A DNA stretch of 64,000 nt from Azospirillum sp. 51_20. GTDB taxonomy: Bacteria > Pseudomonadota > Alphaproteobacteria > RF32 > CAG-239. The stretch is from NCBI GenBank assembly GCA_001917175.1, contig MNTV01000020.1, positions 98,043-162,042 of the forward strand, read 5' to 3'. Every line of letters begins with the position of its first letter. The stretch's first letter is position 1. Shown here one piece after another: positions 38,132-46,638 of this stretch. Below the pieces are notes generated by a model that was given only the letters and a program-made list of their open reading frames with translations, did no database searches and was not told the DNA's origin. The translations under genes and the position numbers were made by a program.

Positions 38132-39952
38132 ATGCCGGCATTTGAAGCGCCCGTTTATACCTTAAAAGGCATCAAAATCCGCTTCGGCAGCAAACAGCTG
38201 TTTGAAGACGTGGAACTCTACATCAACCGCGGCGACAAAATTTCGCTGGTCGGACGCAACGGTTCCGGCAAATCGACGCTGTTAAAGATCATTGCCGGCA
38301 TCATCGAACCCGACGACGGCGAAATTTTCATCCAGCCCAACGTCAAAATCGGCTACATGCCGCAGGACGCCGACTTAAGCGGTTTTAAGACCCTGCGCGA
38401 AGCGGTTGCCGCCGGACTTGACAAACACGACGGCAGCGAAGACTACAAAACCGACATGTGGATCGAACAGCTGGAAATTGCCGCCGACGCCGACCCCGCC
38501 ACCGCTTCCGGCGGTGAACGGCGCAAAGCGACGCTGGCCAGGGCACTGATCGAAGAACCGGACATTCTGCTTTTGGACGAACCAACCAACCACCTCGACA
38601 TGCCGACCATCGAAAAACTGGAAAAAATCATCGGCGGTTACGGCGGCGCCGTCGTCGTCATCAGCCACGACCGGCGTTTTCTCACCAACATTTCGCGCAC
38701 CACCTTCTGGCTCGACCGCGGAACCCTGCGCCGCAACAACAAAGGTTTCGGCAGCTTTGAAGAATGGCAGGACCAGGTGATCGAACAGGAAATCATCGCC
38801 CAAAAACATCTCAACAAAAAAATCGCCGAAGAAACCGAGTGGCTGCACAAAGGCGTCACCGCACGGCGCAAACGCAACATGGGACGCCTGCGGCGTCTGA
38901 TTCAGCTTCGCCAGGAACGCAAAGAACAGGTCCGCCAGATCGGCTCGGTAAACATGGATATCGAAAATACGCCGTGGCGCTCCAAACTGGTGATTGAGGC
39001 CAAACATTTATGCAAGTCATTCGGCGACAGAACCATCGTCAACGACTTTTCGACCAAAATCATCCGCGGCAACAGAATCGGCATCGTCGGCCCTAACGGC
39101 GCCGGCAAAACCACTCTAATTAAACTGCTGACCAAAAAGCTGGCGCCCGATTCCGGCTTTGTCAGAATCGGCAAAAACCTGGAAGAAGCCTATTTTGATC
39201 AGAACCGTTTTATCCTTGACCCGGGCAAAACCTTATGGCAGACGCTCTGCGACCAGGGCGACCACATCTGGGTGCGCGGCAGCTGGCGACACGTGGTGGC
39301 TTATCTGAAAGACTTTCTGTTTACGCCGGAGCAGGCCAAATCGCCGGTAGCCGCCCTGTCCGGCGGTGAAAAAAACCGGCTGATGCTGGCCAAGGTACTG
39401 GCGCAGCCGTCAAACTTTCTGCTTTTGGACGAACCGACCAACGACCTCGACATGGATACCCTCGACCTCTTGCAGGAAACGCTCGGCGATTATGACGGAA
39501 CCATCATGATCGTCAGCCATGACCGCGATTTTCTTGACAAAATCGTCACTTCCGTCATCTATATGAAAGGCGACGGCAAAGTTGAGGAACACGTCGGCAG
39601 CTACAGCGACCTGATTGAACATCTGAGCCGAAGGGAGCCGCCGGCAATGCCGAACAAAAACAAACCGGCCGCCGCCAAAAACAACGGCGGACAAAAACGG
39701 GAACCCGCGCGCGGCAAACTCAGCTATAACCAGCAGCGGCTGCTTGCCGTCCTGCCGGAACAGATCGCGCAAACGGAAAAGGAAATCGAACAAATCCGCG
39801 CCGACCTGAGCGATCCGGAACTTTACCAAAACGACGCAGACCGTTTTCTTACCCTTACCGACCGGCTGGAAGAACTGGAACAAAAAAAGGAAGCGGACGA
39901 AAACCAATGGCTGGAAATTTCAATGCTGGCGGAAGAATTGTCCGCCGGCTGA
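38132..39952 (+). CDS. uup: ABC-F family ATPase, Uup-like
   Basis: A 606-residue soluble protein with two ABC domains. First: Walker A G-R-N-G-S-G-K-S-T, signature S-G-G-E-R-R-K-A-T-L-A-R-A-L, Walker B L-L-L-D-E-P-T-N-H-L-D. Linker ~240-290. Second: G-P-N-G-A-G-K-T-T, S-G-G-E-K-N-R-L-M-L-A-K-V-L, L-L-L-D-E-P-T-N-D-L-D. The end (~520-606) is a charged coiled coil typical of Uup. ABC-F proteins act on the ribosome or on branched DNA, not in transport. Own promoter region; no operon partner. Confidence 0.9.
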   Translation: MPAFEAPVYTLKGIKIRFGSKQLFEDVELYINRGDKISLVGRNGSGKSTLLKIIAGIIEPDDGEIFIQPNVKIGYMPQDADLSGFKTLREAVAAGLDKHDGSEDYKTDMWIEQLEIAADADPATASGGERRKATLARALIEEPDILLLDEPTNHLDMPTIEKLEKIIGGYGGAVVVISHDRRFLTNISRTTFWLDRGTLRRNNKGFGSFEEWQDQVIEQEIIAQKHLNKKIAEETEWLHKGVTARRKRNMGRLRRLIQLRQERKEQVRQIGSVNMDIENTPWRSKLVIEAKHLCKSFGDRTIVNDFSTKIIRGNRIGIVGPNGAGKTTLIKLLTKKLAPDSGFVRIGKNLEEAYFDQNRFILDPGKTLWQTLCDQGDHIWVRGSWRHVVAYLKDFLFTPEQAKSPVAALSGGEKNRLMLAKVLAQPSNFLLLDEPTNDLDMDTLDLLQETLGDYDGTIMIVSHDRDFLDKIVTSVIYMKGDGKVEEHVGSYSDLIEHLSRREPPAMPNKNKPAAAKNNGGQKREPARGKLSYNQQRLLAVLPEQIAQTEKEIEQIRADLSDPELYQNDADRFLTLTDRLEELEQKKEADENQWLEISMLAEELSAG

Positions 39953-40004
39953 ACAAACGATCCGCACTCCCGGCCGGTTATCCGCCAAGCCTTTGAAGCG
40001 CTCC

Positions 40005-40200
40005 AATGAGCAAGAAGGTTTCGGCAACACAGATGTCTGAACGAAGACGGCCGGTTCCGGATCGTCTGTGCTTATAACCTCATGTTCCCGGCTTTTTCTG
40101 ATCAGAAGCCGCCTTTTTATGTACTTGAGAAACCATTGCACACCGCACTCGGGCGTCCCCGCATCGCTAAAAAACGCCTGTTTTCAGCAAACGGCAAATC
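40005..40200 (+). repeat. Intergenic element B, copy 2, with C-like end
   Basis: Begins AATGAGCAAGAAGG, contains CAGATGTCTGAACGAAGAC and CTTATAACC...CCCGGCT, and continues into CCGCACTCGGGCGTCCCCGC near 40143, a weak copy of repeat C. The rest of 39,953-40,613 has several short degenerate units like TTCAAAAGAAACCCCGC and no gene I can support. Confidence 0.4.
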
Positions 40201-40613
40201 ATTTTGCCCGTCATGCGGAGAACAAACGCTCACAATAAGGTTTGCGAAAACGTTTTCTGATCGTTACCCCTGCACCTTTCATCCTTCGTCCGCCGAAAAC
40301 CGGTATTAACCGGCCGTCCCTGCCCAAATCGGCCGCACGCCACTGGCCATCTCCAAATCCAACCTCCAAACTCCTGAAACCAACGCCTTCTTAAAAAGAA
40401 TCCCTGCGCCCCTTCGCTCCGCAAAACCCCGAAAACCGCACCCTTCAAAAGAAACCCCGCATCCTCACAGCCGCTCCGCAAGAAGTCCCTAGCCCCGTTT
40501 TTCAAAAGAGCCCCACATCCGACCGGCAAAAAACCCGCCTTTCAAAAGGAACCCCAAGCTCCCTCGACAGGGTCAAAAAGATTCCTTTGGGCTATCCGCA
40601 GGTCTTCCGGAAA

Positions 40614-40650
40614 CAAAAAAACGGAAGAACTTTCGCTCTCCCGTTTTTCT
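40614..40650 (-). terminator. Terminator after rplQ
   Basis: Minus-strand imperfect stem (ACGG-x-AGA / TCT-x-CCGT) followed by seven T, 23 bases beyond the rplQ stop. Confidence 0.65.
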
Positions 40651-40672
40651 TAAAAAATCTCATCCGGCCGGA

Positions 40673-41179
40673 TTATTCGGCTTTTTTCGATTTTTTTTCG
40701 GCCTTTTTCTCTGCTTTGGCTTCTTCTTTTTTAACTTCTTCCTCGGCAGCCTTTTCCGCAGCTTCGGCAGCGGCCTTTTCAGCGGCTACGCGAGCCAGGT
40801 CTTTGGCGCCTTTGGCGTTGACGTCGCGGTCAACCAGTTCGATGATGGCCATCGGAGCGGCGTCGCCGTAACGGATGCCGGCCTTGAGAACGCGGGTATA
40901 ACCGCCGTTGCGTTCTTTATAGCGTTCGGCTAAAGTAGAGAACAGTTTGGCAACGACTTCGTTGTCGCGCAAAAAGGCCAAAGCCATACGACGGCTGTTC
41001 AGATCGCCTTTTTTGGCAAACGTAATCATACTGTCGGCAAAAGTTCTCAGTTCTTTTGCCCTGGGCAGGGTAATCGTAATCTGTTCGTGGGTCAGCAAAG
41101 CGTTGGTCAGGTTCGAGAACAAAGCTCTTCTTTGGCTTCTCGGCATGTTGAATTTTCTGTGTTTGTCACCATGTCTCAT
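40673..41179 (-). CDS. rplQ: Large-subunit ribosomal protein L17
   Basis: 168 residues: L17 body M-R-H-G-D-K-H-R-K-F, R-R-A-L-F-S-N-L-T-N-A-L and the Y-T-R-V-L-K-A-G-I-R-Y-G-D-A-A-P-M end, then a ~45-residue Ala/Glu/Lys tail longer than in E. coli (127). Normally rplQ follows rpoA directly. Here ~7 kb of unrelated genes separate it from rpoA (48.15 kb), and it has its own terminator, so it must have its own promoter. Confidence 0.95.
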   Translation of the reverse strand: MRHGDKHRKFNMPRSQRRALFSNLTNALLTHEQITITLPRAKELRTFADSMITFAKKGDLNSRRMALAFLRDNEVVAKLFSTLAERYKERNGGYTRVLKAGIRYGDAAPMAIIELVDRDVNAKGAKDLARVAAEKAAAEAAEKAAEEEVKKEEAKAEKKAEKKSKKAE

Positions 41180-41433
41180 GGCAGTTTCCTTTCATTTCTC
41201 TGATGCTTTGACAGGCAAAGCGGATAAAACATAAAGCCGTCACTACCTTCATAAATGCCGGCGTTCCGTGAATTTAAAACTCACAATTTCAAGCGCAATA
41301 TACAGAAGATTTTTTCTTTTGGCAAGCCTTTTTTATCCGTCGTTTTTTTGCCGGAAAACGGCAAAATAAAACTTGTTTTTCCGCTTCTCCGAAGCTACTC
41401 TGGCAAAAACGAAAAAATCTCGGGAGGATAAAA

Positions 41434-41871
41434 ATGCGGCTTTTGATTCAGCGGGTAAAAGAAGCTTCGGTCACGGTTGACGGGCAGCGGGTGTCGGCCA
41501 TCGGCGCCGGGCTGCTCGTCTTTATCGGCGTCTTCAAAAACGACGGCCGGGAACAGGCGGCGGCGCTTGCCAAAAAGACCGCCGCGCTGCGCATATTCGA
41601 AGACGAGGCCGGCAAAATGAACCTCTCGGTCAAAGACACCGGCGGCAGCGCGCTGGTCGTTTCCCAGTTTACGCTGGCCGGCGACACTTCCCGCGGCAAC
41701 CGCCCCGGCTTTGACAACGCCGCCCGGCCGGAAACGGCCAAACCGCTCTACGAATATTTTTCCGAATGTCTGCGGGCCGAAGGAATCGAGGTGCAAAACG
41801 GCATCTTTCAGGCCGACATGGCGGTCGGGCTGATCAATGACGGCCCGGTTACCTTTGTGCTTGAAAAATAA
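41434..41871 (+). CDS. dtd: D-aminoacyl-tRNA deacylase
   Basis: 145 residues, the full family length. M-R-L-L-I-Q-R-V-K-E-A-S-V-T-V-D-G opens it; the catalytic signature S-Q-F-T-L-A-G-D (about residues 77-84) and the N-x-G-P-V-T-F-V-L-E motif (130s) are intact. It removes D-amino acids (and glycine mischarged on tRNA-Ala) from tRNAs. It is the only plus-strand gene here, convergent with the dCTP-deaminase operon, three bases apart. Confidence 0.94.
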   Translation: MRLLIQRVKEASVTVDGQRVSAIGAGLLVFIGVFKNDGREQAAALAKKTAALRIFEDEAGKMNLSVKDTGGSALVVSQFTLAGDTSRGNRPGFDNAARPETAKPLYEYFSECLRAEGIEVQNGIFQADMAVGLINDGPVTFVLEK

Positions 41872-41874
41872 CCT

Positions 41875-42393
41875 TTATTTGAAATCTTTGTAAATGCGCG
41901 AGGCCACCGGTCCCTTGTCGTTCTGGTACTTGCCGTGATAAAGCCTGATTTCGCCCGCGGTCTTCCAAAACGTGATCTGCGCGATCGGCATGTTTTTGTA
42001 CAGCCGGACCGGCATTGTCGCATACAGGTGAAAAGTGACGTTGCATTTGCAGCCGATGTCAAACAAACCGGAAGTGATGTGAATGAACAGCCCCAGCCGG
42101 GCAATGCTCGACTTGGCATGCACGATCGGCACGTAGAAGTCGCTGCCGACAAACTCGTTGCTGCAGCCAAGCAGAAATTCGCCGCGTTTCATCTCATAGC
42201 CTTCGTCCGGAATTTCAAACGTCCTGGTATGCGGTTCCTTTTTCGGGTCCAGCACTTCGTCGGTGTACATTACCAGTTTGTCGCCCAAAGTCAGATCGTA
42301 AGAATTCGTCGTTACCGCCGCCGGGTCAAACGGCTCGATCACGATTTTCCCGTTCAAAACCTCCTCAGTGATTTTATTTCCCGTCAGTATCAA
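41875..42393 (-). CDS. dCTP deaminase/dUTPase-family protein, second copy
   Basis: A 172-residue trimeric-fold protein starting at TTG 42393 (GGAG eight bases upstream), overlapping the first copy by 20 bases. It keeps the family start (L-I-L-T-G), I-V-I-E-P-F-D, N-S-Y-D-L-T-L-G, and K-S-S-I-A-R-L-G-L-F-I-H. At the spot of the deaminase catalytic glutamate (x-x-L-E) it has V-T-F-H-L, so histidine replaces glutamate, while the aspartate in G-L-F-D-I-G remains. It may be a dUTPase-like or non-catalytic subunit. No terminal phosphate-lid motif is seen. Confidence 0.72.
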   Translation of the reverse strand: MILTGNKITEEVLNGKIVIEPFDPAAVTTNSYDLTLGDKLVMYTDEVLDPKKEPHTRTFEIPDEGYEMKRGEFLLGCSNEFVGSDFYVPIVHAKSSIARLGLFIHITSGLFDIGCKCNVTFHLYATMPVRLYKNMPIAQITFWKTAGEIRLYHGKYQNDKGPVASRIYKDFK

Positions 42394-42883
42394 TTTCTTT
42401 CTCCATTTTCGAGATTTGCGGGCAGGAATAAGCCGAATATCCGCCCTCGTACAAAGAGGCGTCGCCATAGTTCAGCCAGAATGAAATCTGCCCGGTGATC
42501 ATTCCCGGATATACCCGGAAAGGCTTGGCCGTCACCAGTTCCAGCGTCCATTTGTGAACCGAACCGGTATGCCCGAGATCGGCCGAAACCTGCAAAAACA
42601 GTCCCAGCCGCCCGGTCGAACTGCGGCCGATCAGCGACATCGCGCATTTGCGGCTGCCGAGCGTTTCCAGCGTATGCCCCAGATAAACCCGGTCGGGATA
42701 CAGGACAAACCCTTCTTCGGGAATCTTCACCGTCCTGTACTTTCCGTCGTCTTCCTTAAACGTCAGCGTTTCCCCCAGCCGGTAGTTATAGCTGTTGGGA
42801 TTGAGCTGGTCCTCGTTAAACGGCTCGATCACGATGTCGCCGTTTTCCACATACTTCTTAATTTCCGAACCGGTTAAAATCAT
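42374..42883 (-). CDS. dcd: dCTP deaminase
   Basis: A 169-residue protein with M-I-L-T-G-S-E-I at the start, I-V-I-E-P-F-N, N-S-Y-N-Y-R-L-G, then R-S-S-T-G-R-L-G-L-F (nucleotide-phosphate binding serine/arginine) and W-T-L-E-L-V, which carries the catalytic glutamate. It converts dCTP to dUTP for thymidylate synthesis. Unusual is the paralogue that follows with an overlapping start. Third-from-last gene in an operon with a methyltransferase, an AlaRS-like protein and an S66 peptidase. Confidence 0.82.
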   Translation of the reverse strand: MILTGSEIKKYVENGDIVIEPFNEDQLNPNSYNYRLGETLTFKEDDGKYRTVKIPEEGFVLYPDRVYLGHTLETLGSRKCAMSLIGRSSTGRLGLFLQVSADLGHTGSVHKWTLELVTAKPFRVYPGMITGQISFWLNYGDASLYEGGYSAYSCPQISKMEKEIDTDGK

Positions 42884-42892
42884 TGCCTTTTC

Positions 42893-43858
42893 CTAAAACG
42901 CCGTCAGCTCGATCCGTCCGTCTTCAATCCGGCAGCGGCCGCCGACGGGAAAAGTGACGATCGGCGTCGTGTGGCCGAAATCGACGTTGGCAATCACCGG
43001 TTTACCCGCCAGTTCCTTTTTGGCGCCCAAAATCCGTTCCAGCAGCGGCCGGTTCATTTGGTTTTCCGGCTCAAAACGCCCGAACACCACCGCCCTGACC
43101 GAAGCAAAGTCCGGATGCAGGCACAGCGCCTGCAAATTGCGGTTAAAAGTCCAGACCTCGTGTTCCGCGCAATGTTCCAGAAACAAAACGCTGTCTCTGA
43201 TATCGGGAAAATAGGGCGTGCCCTTCAACTCGTCCAAAAGCCCCAGATTGCCGCCGACCAACCGTCCTTCCGCCGCTCCGGAAGCAATCTGCCAATAGCC
43301 CTCGTTTTTGACGAACTTACGGTTTTCCTGATCCCGGTACCACGGATCGTCCGACCACTCGGCGGCCGGATGCAGCTCGAACGGCTCGTTTTGAAACAGG
43401 CATTTCTTAAAATATTCGATCGTATAGTCGATTCCCTTCAGCATGCCGAAAGTGGAAAAATGCGGTCCCGAATAGGTGACCAGACCGGTCTTGGCATAAA
43501 TTGCGTTTGCCAGCGCGGTAATATCGGAAAAACCACACAGGATTTTCGGATTTTCGGCAATCAGCCGATAGTCGATCCCGGCCAGAATTTCAACCGAGTT
43601 AAATCCGCCGATCACGGTCAGAATGCCGTCGACCGTCCGGTCGGCAAAAGCCTCATGCAAATCCTCCAGCCGCGCCGCGGCAGACGAAGAACAAAATTCG
43701 TCGGTTTCTTCCGCATGCCGGCCGAAAGAAACGCTCAGTCCCATTTCCGCCAGACGCTCGCAGGCGATCCGCCGGCATTCCCCGCTGACGATTCCCAAAC
43801 TGCGCGCCGGTGCAATCACCCGGACATGCGCGCCTTTTTTCAATTTTGCCGGTATCAT
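42893..43858 (-). CDS. S66 peptidase, LD-carboxypeptidase/MccF type
   Basis: A 321-residue serine peptidase. K-K-G-x-H-V-R-V-I-A-P-A-R-S opens the family fold; the nucleophile lies in C-G-F-S-D-I-T-A-L (about residue 110), the later acidic and histidine residues in L-F-L-E-H and F-G-H-T-T-P. The Y-S-G-P-H-F-S segment is more like MccF, which cleaves microcin C-type aminoacyl-nucleotides, than like LdcA of peptidoglycan recycling. Overlaps the AlaRS-like gene as ATGA. Both substrates remain possible. Confidence 0.82.
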   Translation of the reverse strand: MIPAKLKKGAHVRVIAPARSLGIVSGECRRIACERLAEMGLSVSFGRHAEETDEFCSSSAAARLEDLHEAFADRTVDGILTVIGGFNSVEILAGIDYRLIAENPKILCGFSDITALANAIYAKTGLVTYSGPHFSTFGMLKGIDYTIEYFKKCLFQNEPFELHPAAEWSDDPWYRDQENRKFVKNEGYWQIASGAAEGRLVGGNLGLLDELKGTPYFPDIRDSVLFLEHCAEHEVWTFNRNLQALCLHPDFASVRAVVFGRFEPENQMNRPLLERILGAKKELAGKPVIANVDFGHTTPIVTFPVGGRCRIEDGRIELTAF

Positions 43859-44901
43859 CTCTCATTCCTTTCCTTTTGCAAATTCAACAAAGTTCCCCGA
43901 TTCAGTTCTTCGATTCGTCCGCCTTTGGCGGCAAACAGCGCCGTCATCGCCGGAGCGGCCCGCACGTCACCGAAAATCATCGCTTCCGAATGATGCAGCA
44001 GTCTGGCCAGTTCCTGCGGCCGCATTCCCGCCCGTCCGGCAAAATAATACACGCCGCGCAGATACTTGTAGAGAATTTTGCTCTGCTCGTCGCGGCTTGA
44101 CGGCCGCAGTCCCTCGCGCATCATTGCCTGGGAAGTGATGATGCAGTCTTTGAACTTACGGTTCGTATCCAAAGCCGGATGCTTCGGAAACGGATAGCAG
44201 TCCATCACGTGAGCCAACCCGTATTTTGCCTGCATGATCACCGTATCGCCGAAACCGACTTCCATAAACAGCGGCCGCCGGCTTTCCTGCTCACGGAAAA
44301 TAATGAAATTGCCGACGTCGGAATATTCCCCGGTGCGTTTGTGGCGAACGGCAAAATTGAAATTTTCCCCGTAAACGCCGTCAATGCCGACCGTATGACG
44401 GTAATATTTTTCCGGATGAGCGTCAACTTCCACCGCCGGCCAGCCGCTTTCCCGCACCAGCTGATACAGTTCTTCGTCTTCCGAGTGCACCCTGAGCAGC
44501 AGTTCCTCCGGCGCAAGCTTCACCTTGTCGGAAAAGAAGGCCAAAGCCTGCGCAAAGGCCTCATCCTTAAGCTCATAGGGAAAAACGGTATCGATATTGG
44601 TAAAATAAGAACCCCATTTCGGCTCAAAATCGTCCGCCAGCATGTTTTTAACGTTGCGCGTACGAACCGCGTCCTGAGCAATCACCAGTCCGCCGGCGGG
44701 AAGTTTGCCCGGATAAATATAATCTTTTTTCAACGCCGAAATCGCCGCGCCGACAAAAACCACGCTTTCATCCTGTTTGGAAGTAACCGACAGCGGCGCC
44801 GCTTCCCGGTATCCGGCCGCCCGATAATGCCGCAAAAAGGAAGACACCAGTCCCCGCCGGCACGCGTTCAGCTGCTGCCAATCTTCAAGCGCCGGCCTCA
44901 T
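43855..44901 (-). CDS. Stand-alone AlaRS-like class II synthetase domain
   Basis: A 348-residue protein resembling the catalytic core of alanyl-tRNA synthetase: A-Q-D-A-V-R-T-R-N-V-K-N-M (75-87, motif 1/2 region), W-G-S-Y-F-T-N-I (96-103), L-L-L-R-V-H-S-E-D-E-E-L-Y (134-146), G-E-N-F-N-F-A-V-R (178-186), and E-V-G-F-G-D-T-V-I (214-222), where AlaRS has its D-x-G-x-G-L-E motif 3. The usual motif residues are only partly kept. No editing, tRNA-recognition or C-Ala domain. It overlaps a methyltransferase gene and an MccF-like peptidase gene. Possible role: aminoacylation of a non-tRNA carrier or nucleotide. Confidence 0.6.
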   Translation of the reverse strand: MRPALEDWQQLNACRRGLVSSFLRHYRAAGYREAAPLSVTSKQDESVVFVGAAISALKKDYIYPGKLPAGGLVIAQDAVRTRNVKNMLADDFEPKWGSYFTNIDTVFPYELKDEAFAQALAFFSDKVKLAPEELLLRVHSEDEELYQLVRESGWPAVEVDAHPEKYYRHTVGIDGVYGENFNFAVRHKRTGEYSDVGNFIIFREQESRRPLFMEVGFGDTVIMQAKYGLAHVMDCYPFPKHPALDTNRKFKDCIITSQAMMREGLRPSSRDEQSKILYKYLRGVYYFAGRAGMRPQELARLLHHSEAMIFGDVRAAPAMTALFAAKGGRIEELNRGTLLNLQKERNER

Positions 44902-45689
44902 CTTCCCTTCCTCTTTTTAACACAGTCGAAAATCAGCTCGCCCGGATATTCGCCCTGCCCGAACGGCGTGCGGTCAAAATGTCCGTACAGATTTTCCACC
45001 GTCAGTTCGTTTTTCTCCAGCACCAGCGACGCCGTGTCTTTGAAAAAATAACCGGTGGTATAAAGCCATTCGAACTTGTCGGTTTTGCCGTCCGCGTACT
45101 GTACCGAATAATATTCCTCAATGTCCTGCGTCTGCTTGAAATAATCGCGCTTGTTGATTTCCACCCGGCGATTGATTCGGTTGCCCTCTTCGTCATGATA
45201 ATTGCCGTCGAAAACCACGCCTTCGCGCACCAGCATATGCACCCAGGGATTAAACAGGTCGAAGGCAAAGCGCCCGTTTTCCGTCAACAGATCCCTGGTG
45301 CTTTTAACAAAACGGTCCATCTCCTCAACCGAACGGCAATGTTGCAAAACCCGGAACGGCGCAAAAGCGAAGGCAAACTTCTTATCACTCTCAAACGCGT
45401 TGATGTCCGCCACATGGGGAACAATGTTGTCGATTCTCCGCGCCCGTGCCTTGTCGGCCAGCACCGCGACTTCGTCCCCGATCACGTCAACCGCATGAAA
45501 TTCAAGATCAGGATGCTTCTCGGCAATCGGCAGCAGAACCCGCCCGGTGCCGGCGCCGATTTCAATCACCCGGTTGTTGTCCAGCCGGCTCTTGTATTCC
45601 GTCAACAAACGGCTGTAAAAAGCAATGTCTTCCTTGCGTTCCTTGTAAAAAACGTCATAAAGTTCCGAAGCGTTTTTATATCTTTTCAT
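44898..45689 (-). CDS. SAM-dependent methyltransferase, class I
   Basis: A 263-residue protein starting M-K-R-Y-K-N-A-S-E-L-Y-D-V-F-Y behind AGGTG. The SAM-binding motif V-I-E-I-G-A-G-T-G-R-V (about 41-51) and the next acidic tip (A-V-D) are clear; residues ~95-115 (F-A-F-A-P-F-R-V-L-Q-H) replace the usual post-II strand. The C-terminal part is beta-rich with Y-Y-S-V-Q-Y and W-L-Y-T-T-G-Y-F as in small-molecule methyltransferases. First gene of a five-gene overlapping operon. Confidence 0.82.
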   Translation of the reverse strand: MKRYKNASELYDVFYKERKEDIAFYSRLLTEYKSRLDNNRVIEIGAGTGRVLLPIAEKHPDLEFHAVDVIGDEVAVLADKARARRIDNIVPHVADINAFESDKKFAFAFAPFRVLQHCRSVEEMDRFVKSTRDLLTENGRFAFDLFNPWVHMLVREGVVFDGNYHDEEGNRINRRVEINKRDYFKQTQDIEEYYSVQYADGKTDKFEWLYTTGYFFKDTASLVLEKNELTVENLYGHFDRTPFGQGEYPGELIFDCVKKRKGR

Positions 45690-46587
45690 CTTCACCTGCC
45701 CGACCGGCACATCGTTTCACCACTCCGCCGTCAAATAATCCTCCCCCGCCGGCGGCCGGGAAACATTGCAAAGTCTTTTATCGGGCGTTTTGTATACTGT
45801 ACTACAGTTTGTACAAAAAACAAGGACAAATATAATATATAAATAGTTGAAACGATATTTTTTTCAATTAAAGAAGACGCGAAAAAAACGCAAAAGCGGT
45901 TTTTTCATATACGCCCCTGGAGGTGCCGGCAAATACCCGAAGGGCTTAAATGCCGCCTTCGACAACCATCACATCATCACTCCGGAAGGCGCCGGCAAAC
46001 GCCCGAAAGGCACAGCACAAGACGGTCCGGCGGAGCAAAACCTGCCCGACTCACCGCAAACGGATCCAAGTCTGCCGTCAGGTAACCCGCCCCATACTTT
46101 TTAAAACCGATTCCGGACATACCCGTTTCTTCTTCCGGTCATTTCTCCCCATGCTGCCGGTATGAACAATAATGCGGGCTTCCGCGCTTATATCCTTCAT
46201 TTTTCCCCATCCGCAAGCGCAAAACTGTTCCGACCTCTCAAATTAAACCGGTGAACTCCCGCAGACGGCGTTTCCGGCAGCATACAAACGATCGGGACAA
46301 ACTCCGTCCCTTCCGGCCGGCACGGTTCCCCGAATATCTCTCCCATAGCCGGATATTTTGCAGCGCCCGGCAGCAAAAAAGGTTAAGGCCACTGCCTTCT
46401 CCGAACATCGGCCGTCATATTACGCCTTTCGGCAATATTCATAAACTATGGTATTTTTTTGGGGGCGGATACCATGATGTATCCGTAAAAAAGCCTCCGG
46501 CTTTTATTCAGACAATTGCCAAACCGTCTTTACGGCAACGGTGCTTTTTATGCACAAAGCTAAAACACAAAACCAGCTTTTCCCTGA
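45690..46587. other. Gene-free spacer with short repeats
   Basis: No supported gene in ~900 bp. A 13-bp palindrome ACTGTA-C-TACAGT (45796-45808) lies ~110 bp before the methyltransferase start and may be an operator. Two ~30-bp direct copies (45919 and 45984, each with GCCGGCAAA and CCCGAA) occur; a TTG-started frame across them lacks a ribosome-binding site. The rest is unassigned. Confidence 0.5.
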
Positions 46588-46591
46588 CACG

Positions 46592-46619
46592 AAAAAAGCC
46601 CCGGCAAAACACCGGAGCC
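46592..46619 (-). terminator. Terminator of the unknown gene at 46.6 kb
   Basis: Minus-strand stem GGCTCCGG/CCGGGGCT with a TGTTTTG loop, followed by TTTTTT. Confidence 0.8.
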
Positions 46620-46638
46620 TTGTGCTAAAAACGCTTTG

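Noticed and set aside
40230..40529. Minus-strand 99-codon frame with repeated F-L-L-K-like pieces
   Set aside because: Produced by short degenerate DNA repeats in a spacer; no ribosome-binding site.
42971..43993. 340-codon plus-strand frame
   Set aside because: Antisense shadow of the S66 peptidase gene.
45847..46104. Plus-strand 85-codon frame with two G-A-G-K-x-P-K-G units
   Set aside because: Starts at TTG without a binding site; the units come from a DNA direct repeat and the rest is proline/serine noise.
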